Shown here: positions 55,964-63,729 of the stretch, one piece after another
How the letters are laid out: every line of letters starts with the position of its first letter
Position numbering within the stretch: position 1 is the first letter of the stretch
NCBI RefSeq assembly: GCF_021533195.1
Contig: NZ_JAJNKB010000014.1
Span: forward strand, 1-63,729
DNA length: 63,729 nt
Direction of reading: 5' to 3'
Source: Portibacter marinus
Lineage (GTDB): Bacteria > Bacteroidota > Bacteroidia > Chitinophagales > Saprospiraceae
Notes under the pieces: generated by a model
The model's database searches: none
Told to the model about the DNA's origin: nothing
The model's input: the letters and a program-made list of their open reading frames with translations, nothing else
Program-made: the position numbers and the translations under genes

Positions 55964-58756
55964 ATGACATACGATAATTTCACTATAAAAGCTCAAGAGA
56001 GCATCCTTCGCGGACAGCAAATCGCTGGAGGCAAGGACCAACAAGTGGTAGACACCAGCCACTTAATCATGGGAATTATGGAAATCGATGATAAAATTCC
56101 AGAGTTCCTCTTCAATAAAATGGGTGTCAATGTAGGCCAGTTAAAGGCTGAACTCAATGACGAAATCGCGTCACTACCGAAAGTGGAAGGTGGTGGAAAA
56201 CAGTATTTATCGAATGACTCCAATAAAGCATTGGCAAAAGCCAAAAAATTAATGAAAGAATACGGAGACGAATTTATCTCCGTAGAATTAATACTGCTCG
56301 GAATTATAGATGGTACGGATAAAACTGCTAAAATCATAAAAGGCTTAGGTGGCAGTTTGAAAGGCATGAAAGATGCTATTACAGAGCTGCGTAAAGGCCG
56401 AAAAGTCACTGATCAAAGTGGCGACGGCAATTACAATGCACTTAAAAAGTTTGCGATCAATCTGAATGAAAGAGCTGAATCCGGGGAATTAGATCCTATA
56501 GTGGGAAGGGATGAGGAGATCAGAAGGATTCTTCACATTCTATCCAGAAGAAAGAAAAACAATCCCATTCTTATCGGTGAAGCGGGCGTAGGTAAAACAG
56601 CCATTGTTGAAGGAATTGCCTGGAGAATTGTCAAGGGTGATGTCCCTGAGAACTTACTCAGCAAACAAATTTTTGTACTTGATATTTCTACCTTGGTGGC
56701 TGGTGCAAAATATAAAGGAGAGTTTGAAGAACGTCTAAAATCTGTCATCAAAGAGGTCAAGGAATCTGCAGGGGAATTTATCTTATTCATAGATGAAATC
56801 CACACTTTAATTGGTGCCGGTGGCGGCAATGGAGCTATGGATGCTGCTAATATTCTGAAACCCGCACTGGCTCGTGGAGAAATCAGGACCATAGGAGCCA
56901 CCACACTGGATGAATATCAGAAATACTTTGAAAAGGATAAGGCTTTGGTCAGAAGGTTTTTGACTGTGTTTATTGACGAGCCATCTGTGGCCGATACGAT
57001 TTCTATACTTAGGGGAATCCAGGACCGCTATGAGGTGTATCATAAAATGGATATTTTGGATGAAGCATTGGTGGCTGCCGCCGAATTATCACATCGCTAC
57101 ATTACGGAAAGACAATTACCGGATAAAGCGATTGATATTATTGACGAAGCGGCTGCAAAACTCAGACTTGAATTGGATTCAGTACCGGAAGAAGTAGATG
57201 AGTGGGATCGCAAAGTGCGCCAACTGGAGATCGAGAAAGAGGCCATTAAGAGAGAAGGAGATAAGCGTAAACTCAAGGTCATCAGCGAAGAAATTGCGAA
57301 CGCAAAAGAAAAACTGGACTCCATAACAGCAGCCTGGAAATCTGAAAAAGAGATTGTTGATGAAATCCAGGAGATCAAGAAGGAAATTGAAGAATTGGAA
57401 CACAAGGCAGAAGTTGCAGAGAGAGAAAGTGATTTTGAAAAAGTTGCGAGAATTCGGTACGGTGATCTGAAGGAGAAGCAGTCTCAATTGCAAGAAGTAG
57501 AAAAAAAGCTTGATGAGTTGCCTGAGGGTTCAAGATTCACAAACGAAGAAGTCACAGCTAACGATATTGCAGAAGTGGTTTCCAGATGGACAGGTATACC
57601 GCTTCAAAAAATGATGAAGACCGAAAGAGAACGTCTTCTTAGAATGGAACAAGAAATAGGTAAGCGACTCATCGGTCAAAAAGAAGCTGTAATTGCCGTT
57701 TCAGATGCCATAAGGAGGTCAAGGGCCGGTTTGCAAGACCCAAATAAACCTATAGGTTCATTCATATTCCTGGGTCCAACGGGTGTAGGTAAAACTGAGC
57801 TCGCTAAAACATTAGCCGATGTTCTTTTTGATGATGAGAAGGCTATCGTCAGAATAGATATGAGTGAGTACCAGGAGAAACATTCCGTTTCACGATTGGT
57901 TGGAGCGCCTCCGGGATATGTAGGGTATGATGAAGGAGGTCAATTGACGGAAGCAGTACGCCGAAGACCATACAGTATCGTATTACTGGATGAGATCGAG
58001 AAAGCGCACCCGGACACTTTCAACATCTTACTGCAGGTTCTTGATGATGGTCGACTAACTGATAATAAAGGCCGTGAAGCTAATTTTAAAAATACGATCA
58101 TTATTATGACCTCCAATATGGGTTCTGATGTGATTTTGGAAAATTTCGAAGACCTTGCAGCAGTAGGTGAAGAGCACCGTCAGGATATTATTGAAACCAC
58201 AAAACTGGAAGTTTTTGAGGCCTTAAAGGACAATCTTCGACCAGAGTTTCTAAATAGGATCGATGAAAAGATCATGTTTCTACCGTTGACCAAGGAGGAG
58301 ATCAAGGAGATCGCACATTTATTACTGGGTAGACTCAGGAAAAATTTGGCGCGTCAAGGGTTGAAAATTGTTATGACTGACTCTGCAATGGATCTACTGG
58401 CGGATTTAGGATATGACCCGCAGTTTGGTGCAAGACCGCTTAAGCGAGTCATTCAAAATGAAATCATTAATGAGCTCTCTAAGTTTGTACTCGGTGGATC
58501 GTTGGTAGATGGAGATACCATTTATGTAACTACAGATAATAAAGGTTTTGTGTTCTCTGAAGAAATTAAGGAGGACAGTGGTTCGCCCAAATCTTCTTCG
58601 AATGGTACTCCGCAAAAAACGAAGCGTGAGCGGGATTTAGAGGAGTTGGAAAGGGCCACAAAGAAAGTCCAGGATGCGGTTAAGGATATTGAGAACGAAG
58701 ACGGAGAATCAGATCATGAGGGTCCGAAGCCTGAGCTGGATCCCGGAGAGAATTAG
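55964..58756 (+). CDS. clpB: ClpB protein disaggregase (Hsp100)
   Basis: This 930-residue AAA+ protein has a double Clp_N domain (about 1-145) and AAA1 with Walker A GEAGVGKT (about 205-212) and IDEIHTLIGAGGG. A coiled-coil M domain (about 410-525, WDRKVRQLEIEKEAIKRE onward) marks ClpB rather than ClpC or ClpA. AAA2 has Walker A GPTGVGKT (about 604) and GAPPGYVGYDEGGQLTEAVR. It rescues aggregated proteins with DnaK and does not bind ClpP. After the normal end near residue 865 there is an unusual charged tail of about 65 residues rich in Glu, Asp, Lys and Ser. No CIRCE operator is seen upstream. Confidence 0.95.
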   Translation: MTYDNFTIKAQESILRGQQIAGGKDQQVVDTSHLIMGIMEIDDKIPEFLFNKMGVNVGQLKAELNDEIASLPKVEGGGKQYLSNDSNKALAKAKKLMKEYGDEFISVELILLGIIDGTDKTAKIIKGLGGSLKGMKDAITELRKGRKVTDQSGDGNYNALKKFAINLNERAESGELDPIVGRDEEIRRILHILSRRKKNNPILIGEAGVGKTAIVEGIAWRIVKGDVPENLLSKQIFVLDISTLVAGAKYKGEFEERLKSVIKEVKESAGEFILFIDEIHTLIGAGGGNGAMDAANILKPALARGEIRTIGATTLDEYQKYFEKDKALVRRFLTVFIDEPSVADTISILRGIQDRYEVYHKMDILDEALVAAAELSHRYITERQLPDKAIDIIDEAAAKLRLELDSVPEEVDEWDRKVRQLEIEKEAIKREGDKRKLKVISEEIANAKEKLDSITAAWKSEKEIVDEIQEIKKEIEELEHKAEVAERESDFEKVARIRYGDLKEKQSQLQEVEKKLDELPEGSRFTNEEVTANDIAEVVSRWTGIPLQKMMKTERERLLRMEQEIGKRLIGQKEAVIAVSDAIRRSRAGLQDPNKPIGSFIFLGPTGVGKTELAKTLADVLFDDEKAIVRIDMSEYQEKHSVSRLVGAPPGYVGYDEGGQLTEAVRRRPYSIVLLDEIEKAHPDTFNILLQVLDDGRLTDNKGREANFKNTIIIMTSNMGSDVILENFEDLAAVGEEHRQDIIETTKLEVFEALKDNLRPEFLNRIDEKIMFLPLTKEEIKEIAHLLLGRLRKNLARQGLKIVMTDSAMDLLADLGYDPQFGARPLKRVIQNEIINELSKFVLGGSLVDGDTIYVTTDNKGFVFSEEIKEDSGSPKSSSNGTPQKTKRERDLEELERATKKVQDAVKDIENEDGESDHEGPKPELDPGEN

Positions 58757-58782
58757 GAATTAAATTATTTTGTTTACATTAT

Positions 58783-58814
58783 AATCCTGAAGCCTTTCAG
58801 GTTTCAGGATTTTC
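58783..58814 (+). terminator. Terminator of clpB
   Basis: AATCCTGAAGCCT and AGGTTTCAGGATT form a 13-bp stem with one G-U pair and a TTC loop, followed by TTTT. It starts 27 bases after the clpB stop codon. Confidence 0.83.
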
Positions 58815-58857
58815 AACACTAATATGAGTGTTAATTACATACTTAGGTCATTTAATT

Positions 58858-59610
58858 ATGAAATATATAATTGCAGCATTTTTTGTTTTTACTATAAGTT
58901 ATACCTACGCTTGTGATTGTGTATATCATACTTTTTGTGAAGGCACTGATTCTAATGTTGAACAGAGTGTGCTAATCATAGAACGACCTGACGCTTTTTA
59001 TATCCCGGATACAAGTATTGGCATCAAATATTACGATGTTAAAGTTATAGATCAACTATTCGGTTTTCCATTAAATTTGGATTCATTGACCGTCATTGAT
59101 GCAGCTGACGATTGTGATCGTGCTATTACGACTTATTCAGATACCATCATTGTTAAGTTCCCAGAATTACATCAAATAGATATTGCCAACTATCCAGTCT
59201 TTGTCACTCAATCATGCTTAAATAAAATATTAAGTGTTCAAAATGATACCGTCAGCGGAATGATTTCTGAAGTGGATTATTCCCTTAATCCAGAGAAGAT
59301 GAGTTTTGTTGACTTTTTGCAGTTTTACGAATTTGAATGCTCCTTTTTTGCTCAATATCCGGATTTGAAAGAATTGCAAGGTGTGGCAGTGATTCAGAAT
59401 CCAATCGAGACTACACTTAGACTTAAAAATAATCTAGATACTGATGTAGATTTCTCAGTGTTTAACAATTATGGTCAGTTGATTATTGAAGATACTATTT
59501 ATCCAAATACTATATTTGAACAAGAATTCTCCAATCTCCCTAAAGGCGTATATTTCGTGAGAATCGACGATGGAATAGGTCCAAAATTTCATAAAATATT
59601 GAGACTGTAG
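58858..59610 (+). CDS. Secreted protein with T9SS sorting domain, unknown
   Basis: The ATG at 58858 gives 250 residues with a proper signal peptide (YIIAAFFVFTISYTYAC); an in-frame start at 58828 would add a poor leader inside the terminator region. The mature part is cysteine-rich at the N-terminus (CDCVYHTFCEG) and otherwise not recognised. The last 70 residues form a type IX sorting domain (FSVFNNYGQLIIEDTI, LPKGVYFVRIDDG). It should be exported to the cell surface or medium. It stands alone between the clpB terminator and the convergent DUF1501 gene. Confidence 0.82.
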   Translation: MKYIIAAFFVFTISYTYACDCVYHTFCEGTDSNVEQSVLIIERPDAFYIPDTSIGIKYYDVKVIDQLFGFPLNLDSLTVIDAADDCDRAITTYSDTIIVKFPELHQIDIANYPVFVTQSCLNKILSVQNDTVSGMISEVDYSLNPEKMSFVDFLQFYEFECSFFAQYPDLKELQGVAVIQNPIETTLRLKNNLDTDVDFSVFNNYGQLIIEDTIYPNTIFEQEFSNLPKGVYFVRIDDGIGPKFHKILRL

Positions 59611-59690
59611 ATGAACATTTTTACAGCTCAATATCTATTTGGAAGATCAATAAGTTGAATTTACTATAAAAATAAACCGACGCTATTTTT

Positions 59691-61124
59691 CTAGGAGAAT
59701 AACTCCATGATCGCCTCCCCATGCCCATCCGGGGTGGTATAAAATGGCCTGCCTTCTATCTCATAGTGCGTTTCTGGATCTATCCCTAATGCATGATAGA
59801 TGGTCTGATGAACCTCATCGATGACTACTGTGTTTTCAATAGAGGCACATGGTCGCTCATCAGCAGTTTTCCCAAAAATATTGCCCCCTTTTATGCCTCC
59901 GCCCCACATCAGGATTGAGCTTCCATCCGTGAAATGACGATGCATGCCATAAAACTTTTCATCTTCGATGACGTCGGGCTGATCTACCTGATCCTGAACC
60001 TTTTCACCAGGCCTACCCTCAATGATAGCATCGCGACTAAATTCACTAGCCAGAACGATCAGGGTGCGATCCAGATGACCGGACTCATCCAGGTCTTTGA
60101 TCAATTGAGCGATCGGTCTATCAATCAATTCCTTCATGGTTCTCGCCCTCAGATGTCCATTTTCGTGTGTGTCCCAGCCCAAAAATGGTTCATATTCAGT
60201 AGAGACACTGATAAATCTTCCACCACTTTGAGCCAGTCTTCGGGCAAGTAAACACCCCAATCCAAATCTTCCTGTATCGTATTTTTCAATGACATCTTTA
60301 GACTCCTGTGATAAATCAAAAACCTTGGACTCCGGTGAGTTCAGTAACTTATAAGCTTGCTCCATTGACCTGGACAAGGACTCTTTTTGATAATCACTTC
60401 CTTTTCCCAACACCCTGCTTTGATTTGCTAAATCCTTATACAATTTATACCGTGCTTCAAACCGCTCTAAAGACATTCCCGTAGGCGGTCTGACACTGTC
60501 CAATCCGGTTCTGGGATCAGGAATTAGAAAAGGTCCGTATTCCGATCCTAGAAAGCCAGCAGTATGAAACGCCTTCAATTCCTCGCCTTCCCCGACAGTA
60601 AATCGTTGGCCAATGGAAATAAAGGGCGGAATGACTGGATTTACAGGCCCCAGTTCTTTTGCAATCCAGGCACCAATATGTGGTGCTTGCACCGTTTGCG
60701 GTGGTTCATAACAGGTATGCCAATGATATTGATGCCGGGTGTGAAGGATATGACCTAAGTCTCCGGATTTGTAAGAACGTATAATGGCGCCTTTGTCCAT
60801 CACTCCTGCGATGTTCTCCAACCCTTCAGAAAAGAACAAGTCATCTACTACTGTAGGAATCTTTGGAAAAGTACTCAACACTTTTTTACTCTCGATGCCT
60901 TTAGAATAAGGGACATATGACTTTGGGTCAAATGTTTCAGTGTGGGCCATCCCTCCTGCCATCCATAGTAAAATAACCCTATCGGCAGATGAATTTACCG
61001 ATGCGACTTTATTGCAGGCACTTAAAAAACTTAAGGTCGGTATAGATATCGAAGCAGCAGCAACGCTTGCCGTAGTCATTTTTTTGATAAATTCTCTTCT
61101 GGTCGAGTTGTAAGATTCTTGCAT
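59691..61124 (-). CDS. DUF1501 protein, twin-arginine exported
   Basis: This 477-residue protein starts with a Tat signal (STRREFIKKMTTASVAAAS followed by FLSAC, possibly a lipobox). DUF1501 motifs are ILLWMAGGMAHTETFDPK, GDLGHILHTRHQYHWHT and GWDTHENGHLRARTMKELID, with LIVLASEFSRDA later. The fold is related to alkaline phosphatase and sulfatase enzymes, but the activity is not established. Such genes nearly always sit next to a DUF1549/DUF1553 gene, as here (9 bases upstream on the same strand), so the two products likely work together in the periplasm. Confidence 0.9.
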   Translation of the reverse strand: MQESYNSTRREFIKKMTTASVAAASISIPTLSFLSACNKVASVNSSADRVILLWMAGGMAHTETFDPKSYVPYSKGIESKKVLSTFPKIPTVVDDLFFSEGLENIAGVMDKGAIIRSYKSGDLGHILHTRHQYHWHTCYEPPQTVQAPHIGAWIAKELGPVNPVIPPFISIGQRFTVGEGEELKAFHTAGFLGSEYGPFLIPDPRTGLDSVRPPTGMSLERFEARYKLYKDLANQSRVLGKGSDYQKESLSRSMEQAYKLLNSPESKVFDLSQESKDVIEKYDTGRFGLGCLLARRLAQSGGRFISVSTEYEPFLGWDTHENGHLRARTMKELIDRPIAQLIKDLDESGHLDRTLIVLASEFSRDAIIEGRPGEKVQDQVDQPDVIEDEKFYGMHRHFTDGSSILMWGGGIKGGNIFGKTADERPCASIENTVVIDEVHQTIYHALGIDPETHYEIEGRPFYTTPDGHGEAIMELFS

Positions 61125-61133
61125 AGAATTTGA

Positions 61134-63602
61134 TTAACTGATAAACTGAAATTCCGGGAGGAGTATCAAAGCCCAAAAAAGATCTTGAACCGAAGTATTA
61201 TTGGGAAATGGTCCAAGCATTCTACTGACAATTCGTTTTTCTTTGACAGTAGGCTTTCTGGATAACAATTCCTGATATAGCTGCTCCACCATCAGTTCTG
61301 GATGTTCCTCATAGCGCACAAGCCATTCTTTGGCACCTTCTTCCAGAACCTGACTTAAAAATGCTCCATTGGTCAGTTCCAACGCTTGGAGCAGAGTGGC
61401 TTGCTGATCTCTACTTGTGGTCACGTTTTCTCTGGTAGGGCGCCCAAGTGCTTTGAGGAAAGGGTGTTGTTTGACCAAACTCGCTCTTGCAAAAGTTTGA
61501 TCATTCTCATTAGATGTAAAATCAAGCAATTTATCCCAATGCATTGATCTGTAATTCTCCAGATTGACCCACTGTCTATCGTCATATTCAATATCTTTCC
61601 AGGATGGATTTGGTAAACTATCAAAACTCTTCCACCCTTCACCACCCTGTATGATCTCTTCATTTCCGTCTTCATCCATCATTTTCAAAGCGTACAAAAT
61701 GCCCGCTGGATTGGCCAGTTTACCTTCATTACTGGCTTTGATGGCTATCAAATTTTGGCCTTGTTTTAAAAAGTCTTTTAAATCTAGCTTCTTCACTTCT
61801 CTCCAGTCTTCACCTTCTGCAAGTTTTTGACCATTGACAAAAAACTCAAAGGAATGATCTACTGAAAGCATTAATTCGGCTTTTTGCAAGTCATCTTTAA
61901 TATTCAATTTCCATCTAAAATATCGTTCCCCAGGTTCAGGCAATACCACACGATCAAATTTGAGCTCTTTATGCCAGTATCTATCATTGGATAGCATTTC
62001 TTCACATGGATGATAACCTACGGAGTGAAACATGGGCGCTATCACCTTGCTAATGGCATCTGAAAACTGCTCGGCAGTCAGTCTGCGCATTATAGGACCA
62101 GAAAAAACAAATTGATCGTCGTTTAAATCCGATATATTATCTACTGAAACAGCCTTGGATTGATAGATCCTAGAAGTCATAATGGTTTTAAGTAAATGCT
62201 TAATATCTGTTCCTGACTCGATGAAATCCGAAGCCAACCAGTCTAACAACTCATGATTCCATGGCGTATTGTCCATTTCGTCAACGGGTTCGACCAAGCC
62301 CCTTCCCATTAAATTCTTCCATATTCTATTGACTAAAGTTCGGTAAAGTCGGCCATTATCCGGTTGGACCATTACGTCTTCCAGCAATTCAAGTCGCTCA
62401 TCTATAGTCTCTGCTTGCACAGATCCCAGTTCATTATAAAGAAAACTGACCTTTGACATGACACCAGTTGGTTTATCACACCGATTCAGTTCAAGAGGAG
62501 ACTCTGCAAAAATAGAAGCAAATTCGTATGCTTGTTTCAATGTAATGTTGCTGACAAAGCTGTTATGACAGGAAGCACATTTTACATTCACACCCATCAA
62601 AGATTGTCCAATATTCTGAGCAGCTTGCATCTCAGTTCTTTGGCTTGCATTCACCACTCCTCGCCATTGAATCCCTTTGATAAAACCCTCCGAGGCTTTG
62701 TTAGGATTTACCAACTCCTTTGTCATTTCATTGTAAGACTTATTCGACAATAAAGAAGCGTAAAGCCAATCTGTAATTTGTTTTCTTCCACCCGTAATAA
62801 AACCTGGTCCGCTATAGTCGTTTCGGAGTAAATCATTCCAGAAAGTGAGCCAATGTTCTGTATAATTTGTCACATCCGTTAGGAGATAGTTGATCAGCTC
62901 TTCTCTTTTATCGGGATCCTCATTTTTAATAAACCAGTTGACCAGTTCAGTGTCCGGAAGCAATCCGGTGATGTCCAGGTGTGCCCTTCGTACAAAGTCC
63001 TTGTCCTCTAATTTAACAGGCCATTCGATACGGTTTTCTAAGAAATATTCATTGACGATGATGTCTACTGGATGGAGGTATATGCTTGTTTGATCGATTA
63101 TAGGTTTGGAGAGTGCCAATGGTGCCTCCTTGAAACTCCCCGTTGTTTTATCTGACCAATAAGCTCCTTGATTGATCCATAAATCTATCAAGTCAATTTC
63201 AGACTTTTGTAAAGTCTTGCCTTTTTTGGGCATGACTTCATCATGATTAGAAGGTAGATTAATCCTTCTCGACATTTCACTTTCTTCGGCTGATCCTGGT
63301 ACGATGACCACCCCATTCTCACCTCCTTGAAATAATCCTCTTTTACTGTCTAAAGCAAGTCCTCCCTTCTTTTTGAATTCGCTATGACATTGATAACAAT
63401 TGTGTGCTATGATGGCTCTCACCTCAAGATTCAAATCTTCTTTTTGACTTGTAGATAAGGTATCTACATCAGACAAGGCTGAAACCATATCCTTTACCGC
63501 TCCTAAATCATAGTCTTGTTCTTTGTTATTCAATCCTCCAAAAAGATATCCTTCACCATGAGTCAAGCTACCGCCATAATGACCTGTTAGAAAAACTAAA
63601 AT
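61134..63602 (-). CDS. DUF1549/DUF1553 protein with cytochrome-like domain: exon 2 of an intron-split gene
   Basis: This is the 3' part of the gene, 822 codons long. It starts with the end of a membrane segment (ILVFLTGHYGGSLTHGEGY, coding from 63602) that belongs to the usual DUF2231-like N-terminal membrane domain. A PSCyt1 domain with haem site CYQCH follows, then DUF1549 with a second CASCH, and DUF1553 in the last 250 residues. A TTG at 63566 would give a shorter protein but cuts the family's conserved GHYGGSLTHG, so it is not taken as the start. The upstream exon lies beyond the window on the far side of a group II intron. A redox or sulfatase-linked role with the DUF1501 partner is inferred. 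Confidence 0.88.
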   Translation of the reverse strand: MLVFLTGHYGGSLTHGEGYLFGGLNNKEQDYDLGAVKDMVSALSDVDTLSTSQKEDLNLEVRAIIAHNCYQCHSEFKKKGGLALDSKRGLFQGGENGVVIVPGSAEESEMSRRINLPSNHDEVMPKKGKTLQKSEIDLIDLWINQGAYWSDKTTGSFKEAPLALSKPIIDQTSIYLHPVDIIVNEYFLENRIEWPVKLEDKDFVRRAHLDITGLLPDTELVNWFIKNEDPDKREELINYLLTDVTNYTEHWLTFWNDLLRNDYSGPGFITGGRKQITDWLYASLLSNKSYNEMTKELVNPNKASEGFIKGIQWRGVVNASQRTEMQAAQNIGQSLMGVNVKCASCHNSFVSNITLKQAYEFASIFAESPLELNRCDKPTGVMSKVSFLYNELGSVQAETIDERLELLEDVMVQPDNGRLYRTLVNRIWKNLMGRGLVEPVDEMDNTPWNHELLDWLASDFIESGTDIKHLLKTIMTSRIYQSKAVSVDNISDLNDDQFVFSGPIMRRLTAEQFSDAISKVIAPMFHSVGYHPCEEMLSNDRYWHKELKFDRVVLPEPGERYFRWKLNIKDDLQKAELMLSVDHSFEFFVNGQKLAEGEDWREVKKLDLKDFLKQGQNLIAIKASNEGKLANPAGILYALKMMDEDGNEEIIQGGEGWKSFDSLPNPSWKDIEYDDRQWVNLENYRSMHWDKLLDFTSNENDQTFARASLVKQHPFLKALGRPTRENVTTSRDQQATLLQALELTNGAFLSQVLEEGAKEWLVRYEEHPELMVEQLYQELLSRKPTVKEKRIVSRMLGPFPNNTSVQDLFWALILLPEFQFIS

Positions 63603-63729
63603 ATCGAGTAGGTAAAGGGGACTCTCACCCCTAAACCTCTCACAGAACCGTACGTGAACCTCTCAGCTCATACGGCTCTTCATGCTCATTCTTTCGAATC
63701 GAATACGCCACTAAACTCATTCCTTCCAA
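63603..63729 (-). mobile_element. 3' end of a group II intron inserted in the DUF1553 gene
   Basis: Read on the minus strand, the sequence contains a 34-nt domain V (63645-63678) beginning GAGCCGTATGAGC and ending CGTACGGTTC. A domain VI hairpin follows (GGGGTGAGAGTCCCC), and the intron ends in CCTACTCGAT at 63603. Domain V is the most conserved part of group II ribozymes. The coding frame of the DUF1553 gene resumes at the next base. The intron-encoded protein and domains I-IV lie outside the window. Confidence 0.9.
63645..63678 (-). ncRNA. Group II intron domain V
   Basis: This 34-nt hairpin has GAGCCGTA pairing with TACGGTTC, the AGC catalytic triad at its 5' side, a two-base bulge on the 3' side and a GAGA-type tetraloop region. 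It is the catalytic core of the intron RNA. Confidence 0.9.

Noticed and set aside
61134-63566. Taking the TTG at 63566 as the true start of the DUF1553 protein
   Set aside because: It would remove the conserved GHYGGSLTHG region. The frame continues to 63602, exactly where the intron ends.

Overview
The window reads as a chromosomal segment of a free-living member of the Bacteroidota, most likely the Saprospiria or a close relative (inference). The evidence is two proteins with type IX secretion C-terminal sorting domains, a hybrid one-protein two-component regulator (HTCS), a TonB-dependent receptor with a carboxypeptidase-like N-terminal domain, a DUF2723 membrane protein, LytS/LytTR signalling, many Bacteroidota-style lipoproteins, and start regions without clear Shine-Dalgarno sequences. 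I see no rRNA or tRNA gene, no CRISPR array and no prophage.

Layout. 1-2259: the 3' part of a large secreted adhesin-like protein built from nearly identical 240-bp repeats. 2397-10235 (minus strand): Tex, an M28 peptidase, RpiB and a DUF2723 protein, with a small unrecognised hairpin repeat scattered between them. 10453-12357: a barrel protein and two lipoproteins, of which the second clearly and the first weakly resembles LVIVD-repeat proteins. 12738-17352: a tightly overlapped glgB-glgA-glgC glycogen operon. 17495-20544: two related outer-membrane proteins, a di-haem peroxidase and a small helical protein. 20631-26952: a TPR protein, an EamA transporter with a damaged or non-standard start, GlpD with an overlapping small membrane protein, an NADP-dependent reductase and MarC. 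27100-35426 (minus strand): a sugar porter with an SDR, a hydrolase lipoprotein, and a fatty-acid cluster of two acyl-CoA dehydrogenases, a DHRS4-like SDR and a phosphotransferase. The last cluster looks like a split version of ACAD10/ACAD11 and of the Lva system. 35607-40737: an unknown protein, a LytTR regulator, an S33 hydrolase and a LytS-like kinase. 40775-47306: lipoproteins, a TonB receptor, a 4Fe-4S/CDGSH protein and an Nramp relative lacking the usual metal ligands. 47429-54696: a BNR-type lipoprotein, the HTCS regulator and an ABC-2 transporter. 54695-55784: a REP/RAYT element, that is a Y1 transposase between two arrays of about 26-bp palindromes. 55964-59610: ClpB and a secreted protein. 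59691-63729: a DUF1501/DUF1553 pair.

The strongest unexpected signal is at the right edge. The DUF1549/DUF1553 gene is interrupted by a group II intron on the minus strand. Its domain V, domain VI and 3' splice boundary can be read directly, and exon 2 resumes in frame at 63602. The second is the REP/RAYT cassette, whose two arrays share the same architecture and end in the same inverted unit. Others worth attention are the split ACAD10/11-like cluster, the Nramp relative, and the EamA gene whose plausible ATG is followed at once by TAA.
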